A DNA stretch of 64,000 nucleotides. It comes from DAIOEK01 sp963721445. GTDB lineage: Bacteria > Chloroflexota > Anaerolineae > Anaerolineales > Anaerolineaceae. The notes beneath the pieces are model-generated. The model was not told where the DNA came from. It did no database searches and saw nothing but the letters and a program-made list of their open reading frames with translations. A program made the position numbers and the translations under genes. Shown here piece by piece: positions 8,125 to 16,460 of the stretch. The stretch lies in the NCBI GenBank assembly GCA_963721445.1, contig CAVRIZ010000005.1, positions 682,001 to 746,000 on the forward strand, read 5' to 3'. Each line of letters opens with the position of its first letter. Position 1 is the stretch's first letter.

Positions 8125-8826
8125 CTATTCTTGGTCTAGATGTTTCCACCAGATACCGGTGCATTCAGGTAGTATCACTGAATTGTTGACGCTTACACTG
8201 GTGGCCATCCCATCACCAAAGAAAAAGCGGGAAAGTCGTACGGCTTCATCCACCGATTTAAACCGATAATCGGTCCGTATCCATTCCATCATGAAACCCT
8301 TTTCGGACAAATAATCGAAGTAATCTCGCAGGTGTTCAGGTGGATTAGGCTCAGAGAATCCCGTCCCCTGTGTTTCCAAAAGGATGATCATTCCACCCGG
8401 ACGCAACACCCGTTTCATCTCATCCAACGTTCTTTCAACTTCACCCTTCCAGTTTTGTTTATCCCAATGGATGAAATAACATACGCTCCACCCGGAAACA
8501 ACGACATCAACAGAATGGTCTGCAACAGGCAGCGAACGATGATCAGCCACACCTAACGTCCAGTTGGATGTACCCATCTGGAGGAGCTTCTTTCTGGCGA
8601 TCTCCAGCATGGCGCTCTCTTTATCAAAAGCCTGAATCGAGCCGACCAAAGGCGAAAGAAGGCATACCAGTCTGCCGGTTCCCGTACCGGTATCGACGAC
8701 ATCTTTCCCCTCCCAGGTGGTCAGCATTTGAAGGGCTTTGAGGATATTCCCCTGGTAGTCCTCACACTGTATCAAAGGATCGTAGTTTTCGGCATGGCTT
8801 TGATAAATTTCCTGGTGATCTGTCAT
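8125..8826 (-). CDS. Class I SAM-dependent methyltransferase
   Basis: The 233-residue protein has the Methyltransf_11 layout: motif I VVDTGTGTGRLVCLL near residue 45, an acidic residue ending strand 2 (IQAFDKE), and SVDVVVSGWSVCYF as the post-motif. The segment MKRVLRPGGMIILLETQGTG matches the usual strand 5 region. The substrate cannot be read from the sequence. I chose the ATG at 8826 because GGGAG lies 6 bases upstream; the in-frame ATG at 8847 is only 3 bases from the foot of the rny terminator hairpin and has no site. The acceptor may be a small molecule, as in most of this family. Confidence 0.88.
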   Translation of the reverse strand: MTDHQEIYQSHAENYDPLIQCEDYQGNILKALQMLTTWEGKDVVDTGTGTGRLVCLLSPLVGSIQAFDKESAMLEIARKKLLQMGTSNWTLGVADHRSLPVADHSVDVVVSGWSVCYFIHWDKQNWKGEVERTLDEMKRVLRPGGMIILLETQGTGFSEPNPPEHLRDYFDYLSEKGFMMEWIRTDYRFKSVDEAVRLSRFFFGDGMATSVSVNNSVILPECTGIWWKHLDQE

Positions 8827-8850
8827 GGCTACTCCCGCTGACGACATTCC

Positions 8851-8879
8851 AAAAGAAGGTGGCTAAGCCACCTTCTTTT
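8851..8879 (-). terminator. rny: Intrinsic terminator after rny
   Basis: A 13-bp perfect stem (8851-8863 with 8867-8879) closes a three-base loop, and the stem itself supplies a TTTT end on the minus strand. It separates rny from the methyltransferase gene. Confidence 0.8.
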
Positions 8880-8893
8880 ATTATCATTTTGGG

Positions 8894-10432
8894 TTATTTT
8901 GCGTAATCGATGGATCGGGTCTCGCGGATCACGGTCACCTTGATCTGCCCTGGATACTGCATCGTATCCTCGATCTTTCGGGCAACATCCCTGGCCAGTC
9001 GAGTGGCCTCCAGATCGTCGATGTCTTCCGGTCTGACGATGATGCGTACTTCGCGTCCTGCCTGGATGGCATAGCTTTGTTGAACACCTTTATAGGAGTT
9101 CGCGATATCCTCCAGTGCGCGCAATCGTTTAATATATTGCTCCAGGTCTTCACGACGTGCCCCTGGACGGGCTCCAGAGATGGCATCTGCCGCCTCAACT
9201 ATGACCGCTTCCACCGTCTCCTGATCCACTTCATGGTGGTGAGAGGCAATGGCATTGATCACTTTCGAATTGACGCCGTACCGTTTGGCGAATTCCGCAC
9301 CGATCTGAGCATGGGTTCCATCCACATTGTGGTCCAGTGCTTTACCAAGGTCGTGCAACAGAGCACCCGCTTTTGCAATCTCAATATTGGCGCCCAATTC
9401 TGCTGCCAAGATGGATGCGATTTTTGAGACTTCCACCGCGTGAGCCAGTTGGTTCTGACCGTAGGAGGTTCGATATTTCAGGCGACCCAAAACACGTGTG
9501 ACTTCGGGATGCAATCCGGGGACTCCGGCTTCGAAAGCTGCCTGTTCGCCGGCTTCAGCAATGATCCGATCGACCTCTTTGGTTGTATCAGCCAGGACTT
9601 TTTCGATATAAGCCGGATGGATACGTCCATCCAGAATCAGTTTTTCCAGAGACCGCCGGGCGATCTCTCTTCGAACGGGATCAAAACAGGAGATGGTCAC
9701 CGCTTCGGGTGTGTCATCCACGATCACATCGACGCCTGCTTGCTGCTCAAACGCGCGTATGTTGCGCCCATTCCGACCCACGATACGACCTTTCATCTCT
9801 TCGTTGGGCAGTGGGACCACGGAGGTCACCACTTCTGCAACCTGATCGGATGCCACACGTTGGATCGCGTCTGCGATCAATTCCCGGGCGCGACGCTCAC
9901 CATCTTCCTTCGCCTCAGTTTCAATCTGACGGATGATGCGTGCCATATCTCCGCGGGCTTCTTTTTCCACTTCGGTCAATAATACCTGGCGCGCTTCCTC
10001 AGTTGTCATCTGGCCGATCTTCTGAAGCTCTTCCACCTGTTGGGTGTACATTTTTTCTACATCTGTGGCCCGTTTGTCAATAACACCCTGACGTTTATTG
10101 ATGACCTGTTCGCGCTGTTCCAAACGCTCCACCCGGTTGTCCAATTCAGACCTACGCTTTTGCATGCGGTCTTCTTCCCGGTTGAGGTCGTTTCGACGGC
10201 GGCTTACTTCTTCTTCAGCATTTTTTAATACCTTAAGGGCGTCGTCTTTGGCCTGAATTTCTACACTTTTCGCGTTTTCTTTCGCTTTTTGCAGAATGAT
10301 CTCTGCTTTTTGCTGGGTGTCTTTTTGTTTGGCTTCCACCTGTCGTTTATTGTAGAAGAAACCCGAGACACCACCAATTAAGAGAGCTACAATTGCGGCT
10401 CCAATTACTATTCCAATCGATACTGGTTCCAT
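8894..10432 (-). CDS. rny: Ribonuclease Y
   Basis: The 512-residue product is a full-length RNase Y: one N-terminal transmembrane helix (residues about 3-25), a long charged coiled coil (about 30-190), a KH RNA-binding domain with GRIVGRNGRNIRAFEQ, and an HD domain with H360-D361 (LLHDLGKALDH) and a later ASHHHEV. The enzyme makes endonucleolytic cuts that start mRNA turnover, and it is tethered to the inner membrane. ATG at 10432 is preferred because AGAAGG lies 5-6 bases upstream; the in-frame GTG at 10438 overlaps that site. recX lies directly upstream on the same strand with a 28-base gap, so cotranscription is likely. Confidence 0.97.
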   Translation of the reverse strand: MEPVSIGIVIGAAIVALLIGGVSGFFYNKRQVEAKQKDTQQKAEIILQKAKENAKSVEIQAKDDALKVLKNAEEEVSRRRNDLNREEDRMQKRRSELDNRVERLEQREQVINKRQGVIDKRATDVEKMYTQQVEELQKIGQMTTEEARQVLLTEVEKEARGDMARIIRQIETEAKEDGERRARELIADAIQRVASDQVAEVVTSVVPLPNEEMKGRIVGRNGRNIRAFEQQAGVDVIVDDTPEAVTISCFDPVRREIARRSLEKLILDGRIHPAYIEKVLADTTKEVDRIIAEAGEQAAFEAGVPGLHPEVTRVLGRLKYRTSYGQNQLAHAVEVSKIASILAAELGANIEIAKAGALLHDLGKALDHNVDGTHAQIGAEFAKRYGVNSKVINAIASHHHEVDQETVEAVIVEAADAISGARPGARREDLEQYIKRLRALEDIANSYKGVQQSYAIQAGREVRIIVRPEDIDDLEATRLARDVARKIEDTMQYPGQIKVTVIRETRSIDYAK

Positions 10433-10460
10433 AGTCACCTTCTCATTAATCCGAATAAAA

Positions 10461-11093
10461 TCAATTCATCTGTTGCAACGCTAACCATAAATCTGGCAGG
10501 AGTTTGGAAATTGTTCCGTACGAAAATCCTCTCCTGGATAAGAAAGCTGCACACTTATTTCGAAATCGTTCTTGGTTCAAGCCCTGCCATCTACGCAGAG
10601 CCTTTTTACCTGCATCCATTGCCAGTTGCTCATCACCTGCCACATTTTCCAGTACATCAGTGATGACATCCTGCTCAATACCTTTCTGACGCATTTCCAT
10701 TCCCATCAATTTCCTGCTGCGCGGTCGAAAGACCTGGCGGGATTCAGCCCAAGATTCTGCGAACCGAACATCGTCAACCAGTCTCTCTTCGATCAGCCGA
10801 ACTATTACCTCTTCTACCTGATCCTGAGAGTATCCTTTCTGAATCAGGTGCACGACCAGCTCTTTTCTTGACCGCAACCGGTAGGAAAGATACCTTATTG
10901 CGGAAAGGTAAGCAGATTCGAGCGTATCTTTTTTGATCAAATTCTGGATTTGCTGGTCGGACAATTCGTCACCGGTCCGAAGCCAGGCTCCTACTAAACG
11001 ATCCAAGCCGAAACCAAATTCGCCGTCTAATTCAATGGTCAAACGGTTCGGGTTTTTCTTTTGAGCCGAGATCGCAGTAATCGTTCCAGCCAT
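10461..11093 (-). CDS. recX: RecX family regulatory protein
   Basis: The 210-residue protein shows the RecX pattern of three-helix repeats: SAIRYLSYRLRSRKELVVHL, then QVEEVIVRLIEERLVDDVRFAESW, then the R-x-x-R-L-x-x-E-MRQKGIE repeat, with a fourth repeat at the C terminus. RecX binds RecA filaments and limits recombination. recA itself is not in the window. The ATG at 11093 begins MAGTITAISAQK and lies just below a long hairpin at 11103-11137. A longer in-frame start at 11135 would lie inside that hairpin. The ribosome-binding site is weak (GGAT). Confidence 0.9.
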   Translation of the reverse strand: MAGTITAISAQKKNPNRLTIELDGEFGFGLDRLVGAWLRTGDELSDQQIQNLIKKDTLESAYLSAIRYLSYRLRSRKELVVHLIQKGYSQDQVEEVIVRLIEERLVDDVRFAESWAESRQVFRPRSRKLMGMEMRQKGIEQDVITDVLENVAGDEQLAMDAGKKALRRWQGLNQERFRNKCAAFLSRRGFSYGTISKLLPDLWLALQQMN

Positions 11094-11602
11094 ATCCAAA
11101 TAAAATGACCACTCTGCCTGCCAGGCGGTGGCCATTTGAGGATATTTTTGGATATTCGTTTTGCCGAATCAGGTATAAAAAAGTGCGCTACCTGATTAAA
11201 CCGTGTGTCATCTATCCCGTCATAGGATAATAGTCCCAATCCATACATTCTCCACGGGGGCAACGATTTAATAGATTCATTGTCTTTCTGCCCAGGTGAA
11301 AAATACGAAAAGTGAGCATTCACACTCCAAAACCGGCAAATTTATCATGTCTAAACCGGCTGCCCGGTTTAGGTCCGTCTATCCAAAGAATTCTCAAGCC
11401 ATCACCTGGAACAGATCCAGGCAGAAAAATACGTACTAACCAGATATATTATACATGAAAACAGATGGTTCTGGTCATACCATTAAATGCAATTTTGATA
11501 CCAACCGCATTTACTGAAGATTACGCCATTAACACTTGCCGGTGTGGTGAGCTTGATACATTTATAGGCCCCAATTTCTGCCGATTTAACAATCTTATTC
11601 AA
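11094..11602. other. Intergenic region with several small hairpins, no gene recognised
   Basis: About 500 bases separate recX from the YgjP-type peptidase gene, both on the minus strand. I see no credible open frame. A two-tier hairpin (11103-11137, outer 10-bp stem with one G-U and inner GCCT/AGGC) sits just ahead of recX on the minus strand. Further up are CTAAACCGG/CCGGTTTAG (11351-11372) and CCTGGA/TCCAGG (11405-11421), and a minus-strand TATAAT at 11448-11453. None of the hairpins is followed by a clear T-run. A leader or small RNA on the minus strand is possible but unproven. Confidence 0.35.
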
Positions 11603-12298
11603 TTACCAGGGTATTTTCTTTTCGTATCCTCTTAATGCTTTACGTTTTTCAGCATAATCAGGAACATAGCGGGCGACCTGCTGCCAGAAATTTCTTGCGT
11701 GTGACATTTGGATGGTGTGACAGAGTTCATGGATCAGGATGTAGTCAACCAGAGACGGTGGCAGGAAAAGCAATTTTTGATTCAAGCTGATGGTTTTCTG
11801 GGCGGTACAGCTTCCCCATCGGGTACGTTGATTTCGAATTCTCAATCCCTTATAAGACAACCCGGTCTCTTTGCTGATACGTTCCAACCAGGTGGGTAAG
11901 ACCACAGCTGCGCGATCACGCATCCAGGAGTGGATCAAACGCTTCACCAACAGGGTGGATCCTGTTTTGCCGGTAACCACTAGAACATGCCTGGATTGGC
12001 TTTCAATTGCGACGCCTTTATGCTGGGAGGGTTTGTACACGATCAGCCAACGCTCATTGATCGCCAGGAGATCTAGCTGGGTTGGAAATTTGGGAGGCTT
12101 AACTGCACCACTTTCTGACAGACGAGTAAATGCCTTCTGTATCCAATCAGCCTTCTGGTTGAGAATGTCAGGCAGCGATGCTTGATCAAAACCAAACGGA
12201 ATCGTAACGACCAATCCTTTTTCACGGGTAACACTGAGACGGATAGACCGGGCGCGTTTGTTTACTCGAACCTGGTAAGTGGGTATCGATTCACCCAT
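11603..12298 (-). CDS. YgjP-type M48-like metallopeptidase (DUF45)
   Basis: The 231-residue protein has the DUF45/WLM family pattern. The zinc motif HELCH lies in IHELCHTIQMSHARNFW, with the downstream histidine of the family present. The hallmark TRWGSC segment occurs about 30 residues before it, and the chain ends with RKALRGYEKKIPW. Such proteins are putative cytoplasmic metalloproteases; some are encoded beside type I restriction systems, but not here. Its ATG directly follows the TAG of the upstream membrane-protein gene, so the two are translationally coupled. Confidence 0.88.
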   Translation of the reverse strand: MGESIPTYQVRVNKRARSIRLSVTREKGLVVTIPFGFDQASLPDILNQKADWIQKAFTRLSESGAVKPPKFPTQLDLLAINERWLIVYKPSQHKGVAIESQSRHVLVVTGKTGSTLLVKRLIHSWMRDRAAVVLPTWLERISKETGLSYKGLRIRNQRTRWGSCTAQKTISLNQKLLFLPPSLVDYILIHELCHTIQMSHARNFWQQVARYVPDYAEKRKALRGYEKKIPW

Positions 12299-13045
12299 CT
12301 AGCTCTCCGGGAGAATCGCAGGGATTGGTTTCGCGATTTTATCTTTCAAAGCAAACGGGATGTACAAAACCAGGCACATGATAAAACCAACGATCTCTAG
12401 ACTGAGAAGATACCATGGCCAGGGACCGAGTACATCCAGCAACGATGCGGTTGTTGGTTTATGGGCGATGAACATGTAATTGCTGCCGAGCAGCCAGTTT
12501 ATCACTCCCACTATCACCATATAAATATTTGCTCCGATGAAAACCCTGCGAATCGATCCCAGGGTTGGACGAAATCCTTCCACTACGGTCATGAAGACCG
12601 CTTCCGAGATAATCAATCCATGCGCTACGAGAGTCTGAATGGCACGGAAATGGGGTAAGCCATAAATTCCAGCGTCGGGTGTTAGAAAAGCTTGCAAAGC
12701 GCCCCCGATCCCGAGAAAATAACTATATTCATATATCCGATAACTTCGGGTGAAAAGCATGATCGAATTCAGGATGACAAATGCAGAGCAAAGGTGCAAA
12801 GGCAGATATTCAACCACGTTCCATTTGCCAACCAGATAACTCCACAAATGCCACGCAATTTCAACAATGATGGATGTGGTGGCTAATCCATATCGAAACC
12901 ATTTACGGAAGTTGGGTGTTTGGATTTTTCTTAATACGATGAACGAAAGATTGAACAGAAGAAAAAATAGGATAAAACCCAGGTGCCATGATCCAAATAG
13001 GACAAAAGCGCCCCCGGTATAATCTCGGACAAAATATTGTTCCAT
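12299..13045 (-). CDS. TIGR02206 (YwaF-like) integral membrane protein
   Basis: The 248-residue product has six to seven hydrophobic segments. The phrases EIAWHLWSYLVGKW, LPLHLCSAFVILNS, FLGIGGALQAFLTPD and GLPHFRAIQTLVAHGL match the YwaF/TIGR02206 family of membrane proteins of unknown function. The conserved histidines in LPLHLC and H-x3-H-like FRAIQTLVAHG are present. Its stop codon abuts the start of the YgjP-type peptidase gene. It is divergent from the deacetylase gene at 13138. Confidence 0.85.
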   Translation of the reverse strand: MEQYFVRDYTGGAFVLFGSWHLGFILFFLLFNLSFIVLRKIQTPNFRKWFRYGLATTSIIVEIAWHLWSYLVGKWNVVEYLPLHLCSAFVILNSIMLFTRSYRIYEYSYFLGIGGALQAFLTPDAGIYGLPHFRAIQTLVAHGLIISEAVFMTVVEGFRPTLGSIRRVFIGANIYMVIVGVINWLLGSNYMFIAHKPTTASLLDVLGPWPWYLLSLEIVGFIMCLVLYIPFALKDKIAKPIPAILPES

Positions 13046-13137
13046 GGGTATCTGTTCCTTCGAAGTGGTTTAGTGATGTACCTGTATAATTATGGTGCAG
13101 AATACAAAAAGAATAACACCGAAGGGAATACCGAGAT

Positions 13138-13980
13138 TTGAATAATCGCCAATTGATCATCAATGCAGATGATTTCGGTCTTACAGATGGTGTAAACCAG
13201 GCAATTCTGGAATTATCCAAACGTGGAATCGTGTCCAGTGCCAGCGTGATGGTAAACCAGGTTATGCACCAGGGTCAAAAGTTCACTCATTCCATGGTTA
13301 AATACCTGGGATTAGGTGTTCATCTTAATCTTACCTGCGGGAAACCAATCTTACCTCCTGAAGATGTGGATTCCCTGGTCGATGAACAGGGTGAATTTAT
13401 CGATTCCAATCAGTTCTTTCTCAGTTTGAATAAAATCAACAGCATACAAGTGGAGAAGGAGTGGCGAGCTCAAATTATCGGTTTTGTGGTCAAATTTGGC
13501 AAACCGGATCATCTTGACAGCCATCATCATATCCATTTATTGCCAAGATACTTTCCGCTTTTCTTGCAGTTAGCCAGTGAATTAAAAGTCCCGGTCCGTT
13601 TACCCATATCCTGGGATCTGATCCCAGAAGTAACTGAGCTGGGAGATTTTACGGGAGTTGGCGCTCCAATTACGCCTGAAATGATCGAGCAGAATTATCG
13701 GTTGATCCAGGGTTCTGGGATTCGATTCCCTGATTATTTTGTCGAGAATTTTCTTCCTTCTGTAACTCATAACCGGGAACTTCTTAAGAAAGTCTTTCAT
13801 AGTCTCCCCGAGGGAATCACAGAGTTGATGTGTCATCCTGGTTATATGGATGCCCAGCTCGAACGGTTAAGTGGATATGTTTCCCAACGTGAGGCAGAAC
13901 GGTCTGCTCTCGATGATCATGCATTTAAACAGGTTCTGGATAACGAACACATCGAAATCATTAATTACCAACGAATTTAA
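13138..13980 (+). CDS. ChbG/YdjC-type carbohydrate deacetylase (copy 1)
   Basis: The 280-residue protein begins with the family's metal and active-site segment INADDFGLTDGVNQAI and continues with HLDSHHHIHLLPRY and ELMCHPGYMD. These three blocks carry the Asp and His residues that bind the metal in YdjC-fold deacetylases, which remove acetyl groups from chitooligosaccharides or related sugars. The start appears to be TTG at 13138; no in-frame ATG precedes the INADDFG motif closely enough. A TATAAT box lies at 13085-13090, which places transcription start close upstream. Malic enzyme follows 14 bases downstream. A second ChbG-type gene lies at 44519-45331. Confidence 0.88.
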   Translation: MNNRQLIINADDFGLTDGVNQAILELSKRGIVSSASVMVNQVMHQGQKFTHSMVKYLGLGVHLNLTCGKPILPPEDVDSLVDEQGEFIDSNQFFLSLNKINSIQVEKEWRAQIIGFVVKFGKPDHLDSHHHIHLLPRYFPLFLQLASELKVPVRLPISWDLIPEVTELGDFTGVGAPITPEMIEQNYRLIQGSGIRFPDYFVENFLPSVTHNRELLKKVFHSLPEGITELMCHPGYMDAQLERLSGYVSQREAERSALDDHAFKQVLDNEHIEIINYQRI

Positions 13981-13994
13981 CGGAGATATTCCCT

Positions 13995-15263
13995 ATGCAG
14001 AAAATTACCCCGCAGGATATCCTTGAGTATCACAAAGGCGGAAAGATCTCCGTGCAGCCATCCAAACCACTGCTTACCCAGCGTGACCTTTCGATGGCTT
14101 ATACTCCGGGTGTAGCCATTCCGGTTCTCGAAATTGCGAAAGATCCTTTGCTCGTGTATGAATATACCGACCGGGCCAATCTTGTCGCTGTGATCAGTAA
14201 TGGTACAGCCATTCTCGGACTCGGTGACCGGGGTCCTCTCGCATCCAAGCCGGTCATGGAAGGGAAAGCCGTTTTATTCAAACGGTTTGCAGATATTGAC
14301 GTGTTCGATATTGAAATCGATTCGCGCAATACCGACGAAATAGTCCAGGTGGTGAAAGCAATTGCGCCAACCTTTGGAGGGATCAATCTCGAAGATATCA
14401 AATCTCCTGAGTGTTTCGCAATTGAGAATCGGCTGATCGATTTGTTGGATATTCCTGTTTTTCATGATGATCAACATGGAACAGCCATCATATTGGGGGC
14501 AGCATTGACCAATGCCCTCGAATTAGTGAATAAAAAATTAGATCAGGTAAAAGTGGTTTTCTCAGGTGCGGGCGCCGCAGGAGTTTCCTGCGCCAGGCAT
14601 CTTGTTCGGATGGGTGTTCCACGGGAACATATTTGGATGAGTGATGTGAAAGGACTGGTATACCGGGGAAGACCGGAAGAAATGTTCCCAGAAAAAGCAG
14701 AGTTTGCGCAAGGAGAGAAGCCCGCTATCCTCAAAGATCTGCTTGAAGATGCGGATGTGTTTATTGGCGTCTCAGCGGCGAACATTGTCTCACCAGAGAT
14801 GATCAAGAAGATGAACCGATCCCCCATAATTTTTGCAATGGCTAATCCGGATCCAGAAATTCCATATGATCTGGTAAAAGCGACCAGACCGGATGCCATA
14901 GTTGCGACCGGACGCTCTGATTTTCCAAATCAGATCAACAATGTCCTCGGATTTCCGTTCATTTTCAGGGGAGCCCTCGACGTGTATGCTCGCTCCATCA
15001 ATGATGAGATGAAAATTGCTGCATCCAACGCTTTGGCTAAACTGGCCCGCGAACCTATTCCAATGGATGTCCTGGATGCCTATGAATTGATCCATCTGGA
15101 ATTTGGAAAAGACTGTATCGTACCCAAACCCCTGGACAGACGGGTCTGCTTATGGGAAGCTCCGGCTGTTGCAAAAGCTGCCATCGAATCTGGATCTGCG
15201 CGGAAACAAATCGACCTGGACCAATACCGGGTGGATCTTGAAAATAGAATATTAAGAAAATGA
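13995..15263 (+). CDS. NAD(P)-dependent malic enzyme
   Basis: The 422-residue protein is a short-form prokaryotic malic enzyme without the C-terminal phosphotransacetylase-like extension of MaeB. Family blocks are present in order: LSMAYTPGVAIP, SNGTAILGLGDRGPLASKPV, the metal site near EDIKSPECF, DDQHGTAIILGAA, the Rossmann motif SGAGAAGVSCARHL and AMANPDPEI. It decarboxylates malate to pyruvate and reduces NAD(P), linking the C4 pool to pyruvate. AGGAG is replaced by a CGGAG site upstream of the ATG. It likely shares a transcript with the deacetylase gene before it; the gene after it is convergent. Confidence 0.95.
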   Translation: MQKITPQDILEYHKGGKISVQPSKPLLTQRDLSMAYTPGVAIPVLEIAKDPLLVYEYTDRANLVAVISNGTAILGLGDRGPLASKPVMEGKAVLFKRFADIDVFDIEIDSRNTDEIVQVVKAIAPTFGGINLEDIKSPECFAIENRLIDLLDIPVFHDDQHGTAIILGAALTNALELVNKKLDQVKVVFSGAGAAGVSCARHLVRMGVPREHIWMSDVKGLVYRGRPEEMFPEKAEFAQGEKPAILKDLLEDADVFIGVSAANIVSPEMIKKMNRSPIIFAMANPDPEIPYDLVKATRPDAIVATGRSDFPNQINNVLGFPFIFRGALDVYARSINDEMKIAASNALAKLAREPIPMDVLDAYELIHLEFGKDCIVPKPLDRRVCLWEAPAVAKAAIESGSARKQIDLDQYRVDLENRILRK

Positions 15264-15276
15264 CAATGTTGGAATA

Positions 15277-16308
15277 TTAAGATGGCTTGCGTTCGATCAC
15301 GATTCTGCAAACGAATCGATCCACCGCGCCAAACCGGTATTTGTATTCTTCATCACCGCGCATAAAATCAAACTCAGTATAACCCTGCTCATTTGCCCAA
15401 CGCAGCAGATACCCCAGCAGAACCCATCCAGGCGAGTATTCTAACAAAGATCTACGGATCCCCGAGTTGTACACCCATAATCGATTCAAATAATCGAAAC
15501 TCATATACGCGGCTGCTTTGACGCCACCCACCTCTAGGAATGCCAGATGTAAGCAACCGGTATCAAATGCGCACCGGATGGTATTGGCCATTTGTTCACA
15601 CATGCGTGGAGTCAGGAAAAGCGCTTTCTCTTTGTCTTCCGCCATTAAATCCAGAAAAGATTGGGTGTCTTCATCCAATTTAGCCGGGTCTGTCAATACA
15701 TACCAGGTAACTGGAACCGCGCTTTCGGCAGCTCGACGCATCTTCCGCCTGATCTCATGGCGCTGTTTCTTATCAATCCCTGCCAGATATTTTTCCCAGT
15801 CACCGGGAAGAATGATATGAGGAGATTTTTGGAGCACCTCATCGTGATAACTCCAGCCGAATTCCTCGCTCAATTTCCCTAACGCCGGGATGGTTGGTGT
15901 CTGATCGAGAAGGTTATATAAATCAAGCTTATCCCAATCAGGAATTGTGCTCGTGGTTAGAAAAGCAAATAATCCCCTTAAGAACAGATCGATGTAATCC
16001 GGCAAGACAATAAAATCGAGATAGTCGACTATTTCAAAGCTACCGATAAACATCAATCTTTTCTTACCTGATTTTCCGGTGTGTCTAAAGAAGGGAGCAA
16101 TACCAACCAGCCGGTCTCCGTCATACCCTGTAATAATGAGCAGATCACCCTTTTCCCATTCTCCTCCTCCGCAGGTATCCCACCATTCTCTTAAGAATTC
16201 ATGCCTTAAGAATGGGACATGCGTCATACTATGATCGAGCAGGTCATTCCAGGTGGACTTCATTGCATCCCAGGATGGGACATCAGAGATCACGCGATAT
16301 GTTAGCAT
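15277..16308 (-). CDS. GNAT family N-acetyltransferase (CelD/FemAB-like)
   Basis: The 343-residue protein matches the Acetyltransf_6 type: an N-terminal half with HEFLREWWDTCGGG and LVGIAPFFR, and a C-terminal GNAT half containing AAAYMSFDYLNRLWVYNSG and SPGWVLLGYLLRWANEQGY, ending with EFDFMRGDEEYKYRFG. This family is found in polysaccharide and cell-envelope gene sets (CelD, FemAB-like), but no such set is present here. The substrate is unknown. The gene stands alone between convergent malic enzyme and divergent 823-residue protein gene. Confidence 0.85.
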   Translation of the reverse strand: MLTYRVISDVPSWDAMKSTWNDLLDHSMTHVPFLRHEFLREWWDTCGGGEWEKGDLLIITGYDGDRLVGIAPFFRHTGKSGKKRLMFIGSFEIVDYLDFIVLPDYIDLFLRGLFAFLTTSTIPDWDKLDLYNLLDQTPTIPALGKLSEEFGWSYHDEVLQKSPHIILPGDWEKYLAGIDKKQRHEIRRKMRRAAESAVPVTWYVLTDPAKLDEDTQSFLDLMAEDKEKALFLTPRMCEQMANTIRCAFDTGCLHLAFLEVGGVKAAAYMSFDYLNRLWVYNSGIRRSLLEYSPGWVLLGYLLRWANEQGYTEFDFMRGDEEYKYRFGAVDRFVCRIVIERKPS

Positions 16309-16460
16309 TGGGTAATTGTACCATTCAGATTATTCAGTCCAATAAATTGGGTTCAGCGGTTACAATACTTCCCTGGAAGTGTTTTGGGCTGGTAAACAAC
16401 TTGCACCATTAACCTCTGCAGATTCTATCTGACTATTTTTCACATTCTATTTATTGGATT

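Noticed and set aside
9440..9982. A 180-codon open frame on the plus strand within rny
   Set aside because: It is fully antisense to the KH/HD part of rny, has no ribosome-binding site and shows no protein family features.
10432..10438. GTG at 10438 as the start of rny
   Set aside because: It overlaps the AGAAGG site that fits the ATG at 10432, so the ATG is preferred.
11039..11323. A 94-codon minus-strand frame overlapping the recX start
   Set aside because: It lies across the recX start in a different frame, has no ribosome-binding site and crosses the leader hairpin.
11351..11372. CTAAACCGG/CCGGTTTAG hairpin as a terminator
   Set aside because: No T-run follows on either strand and no gene ends nearby; kept only as part of the unexplained gap.
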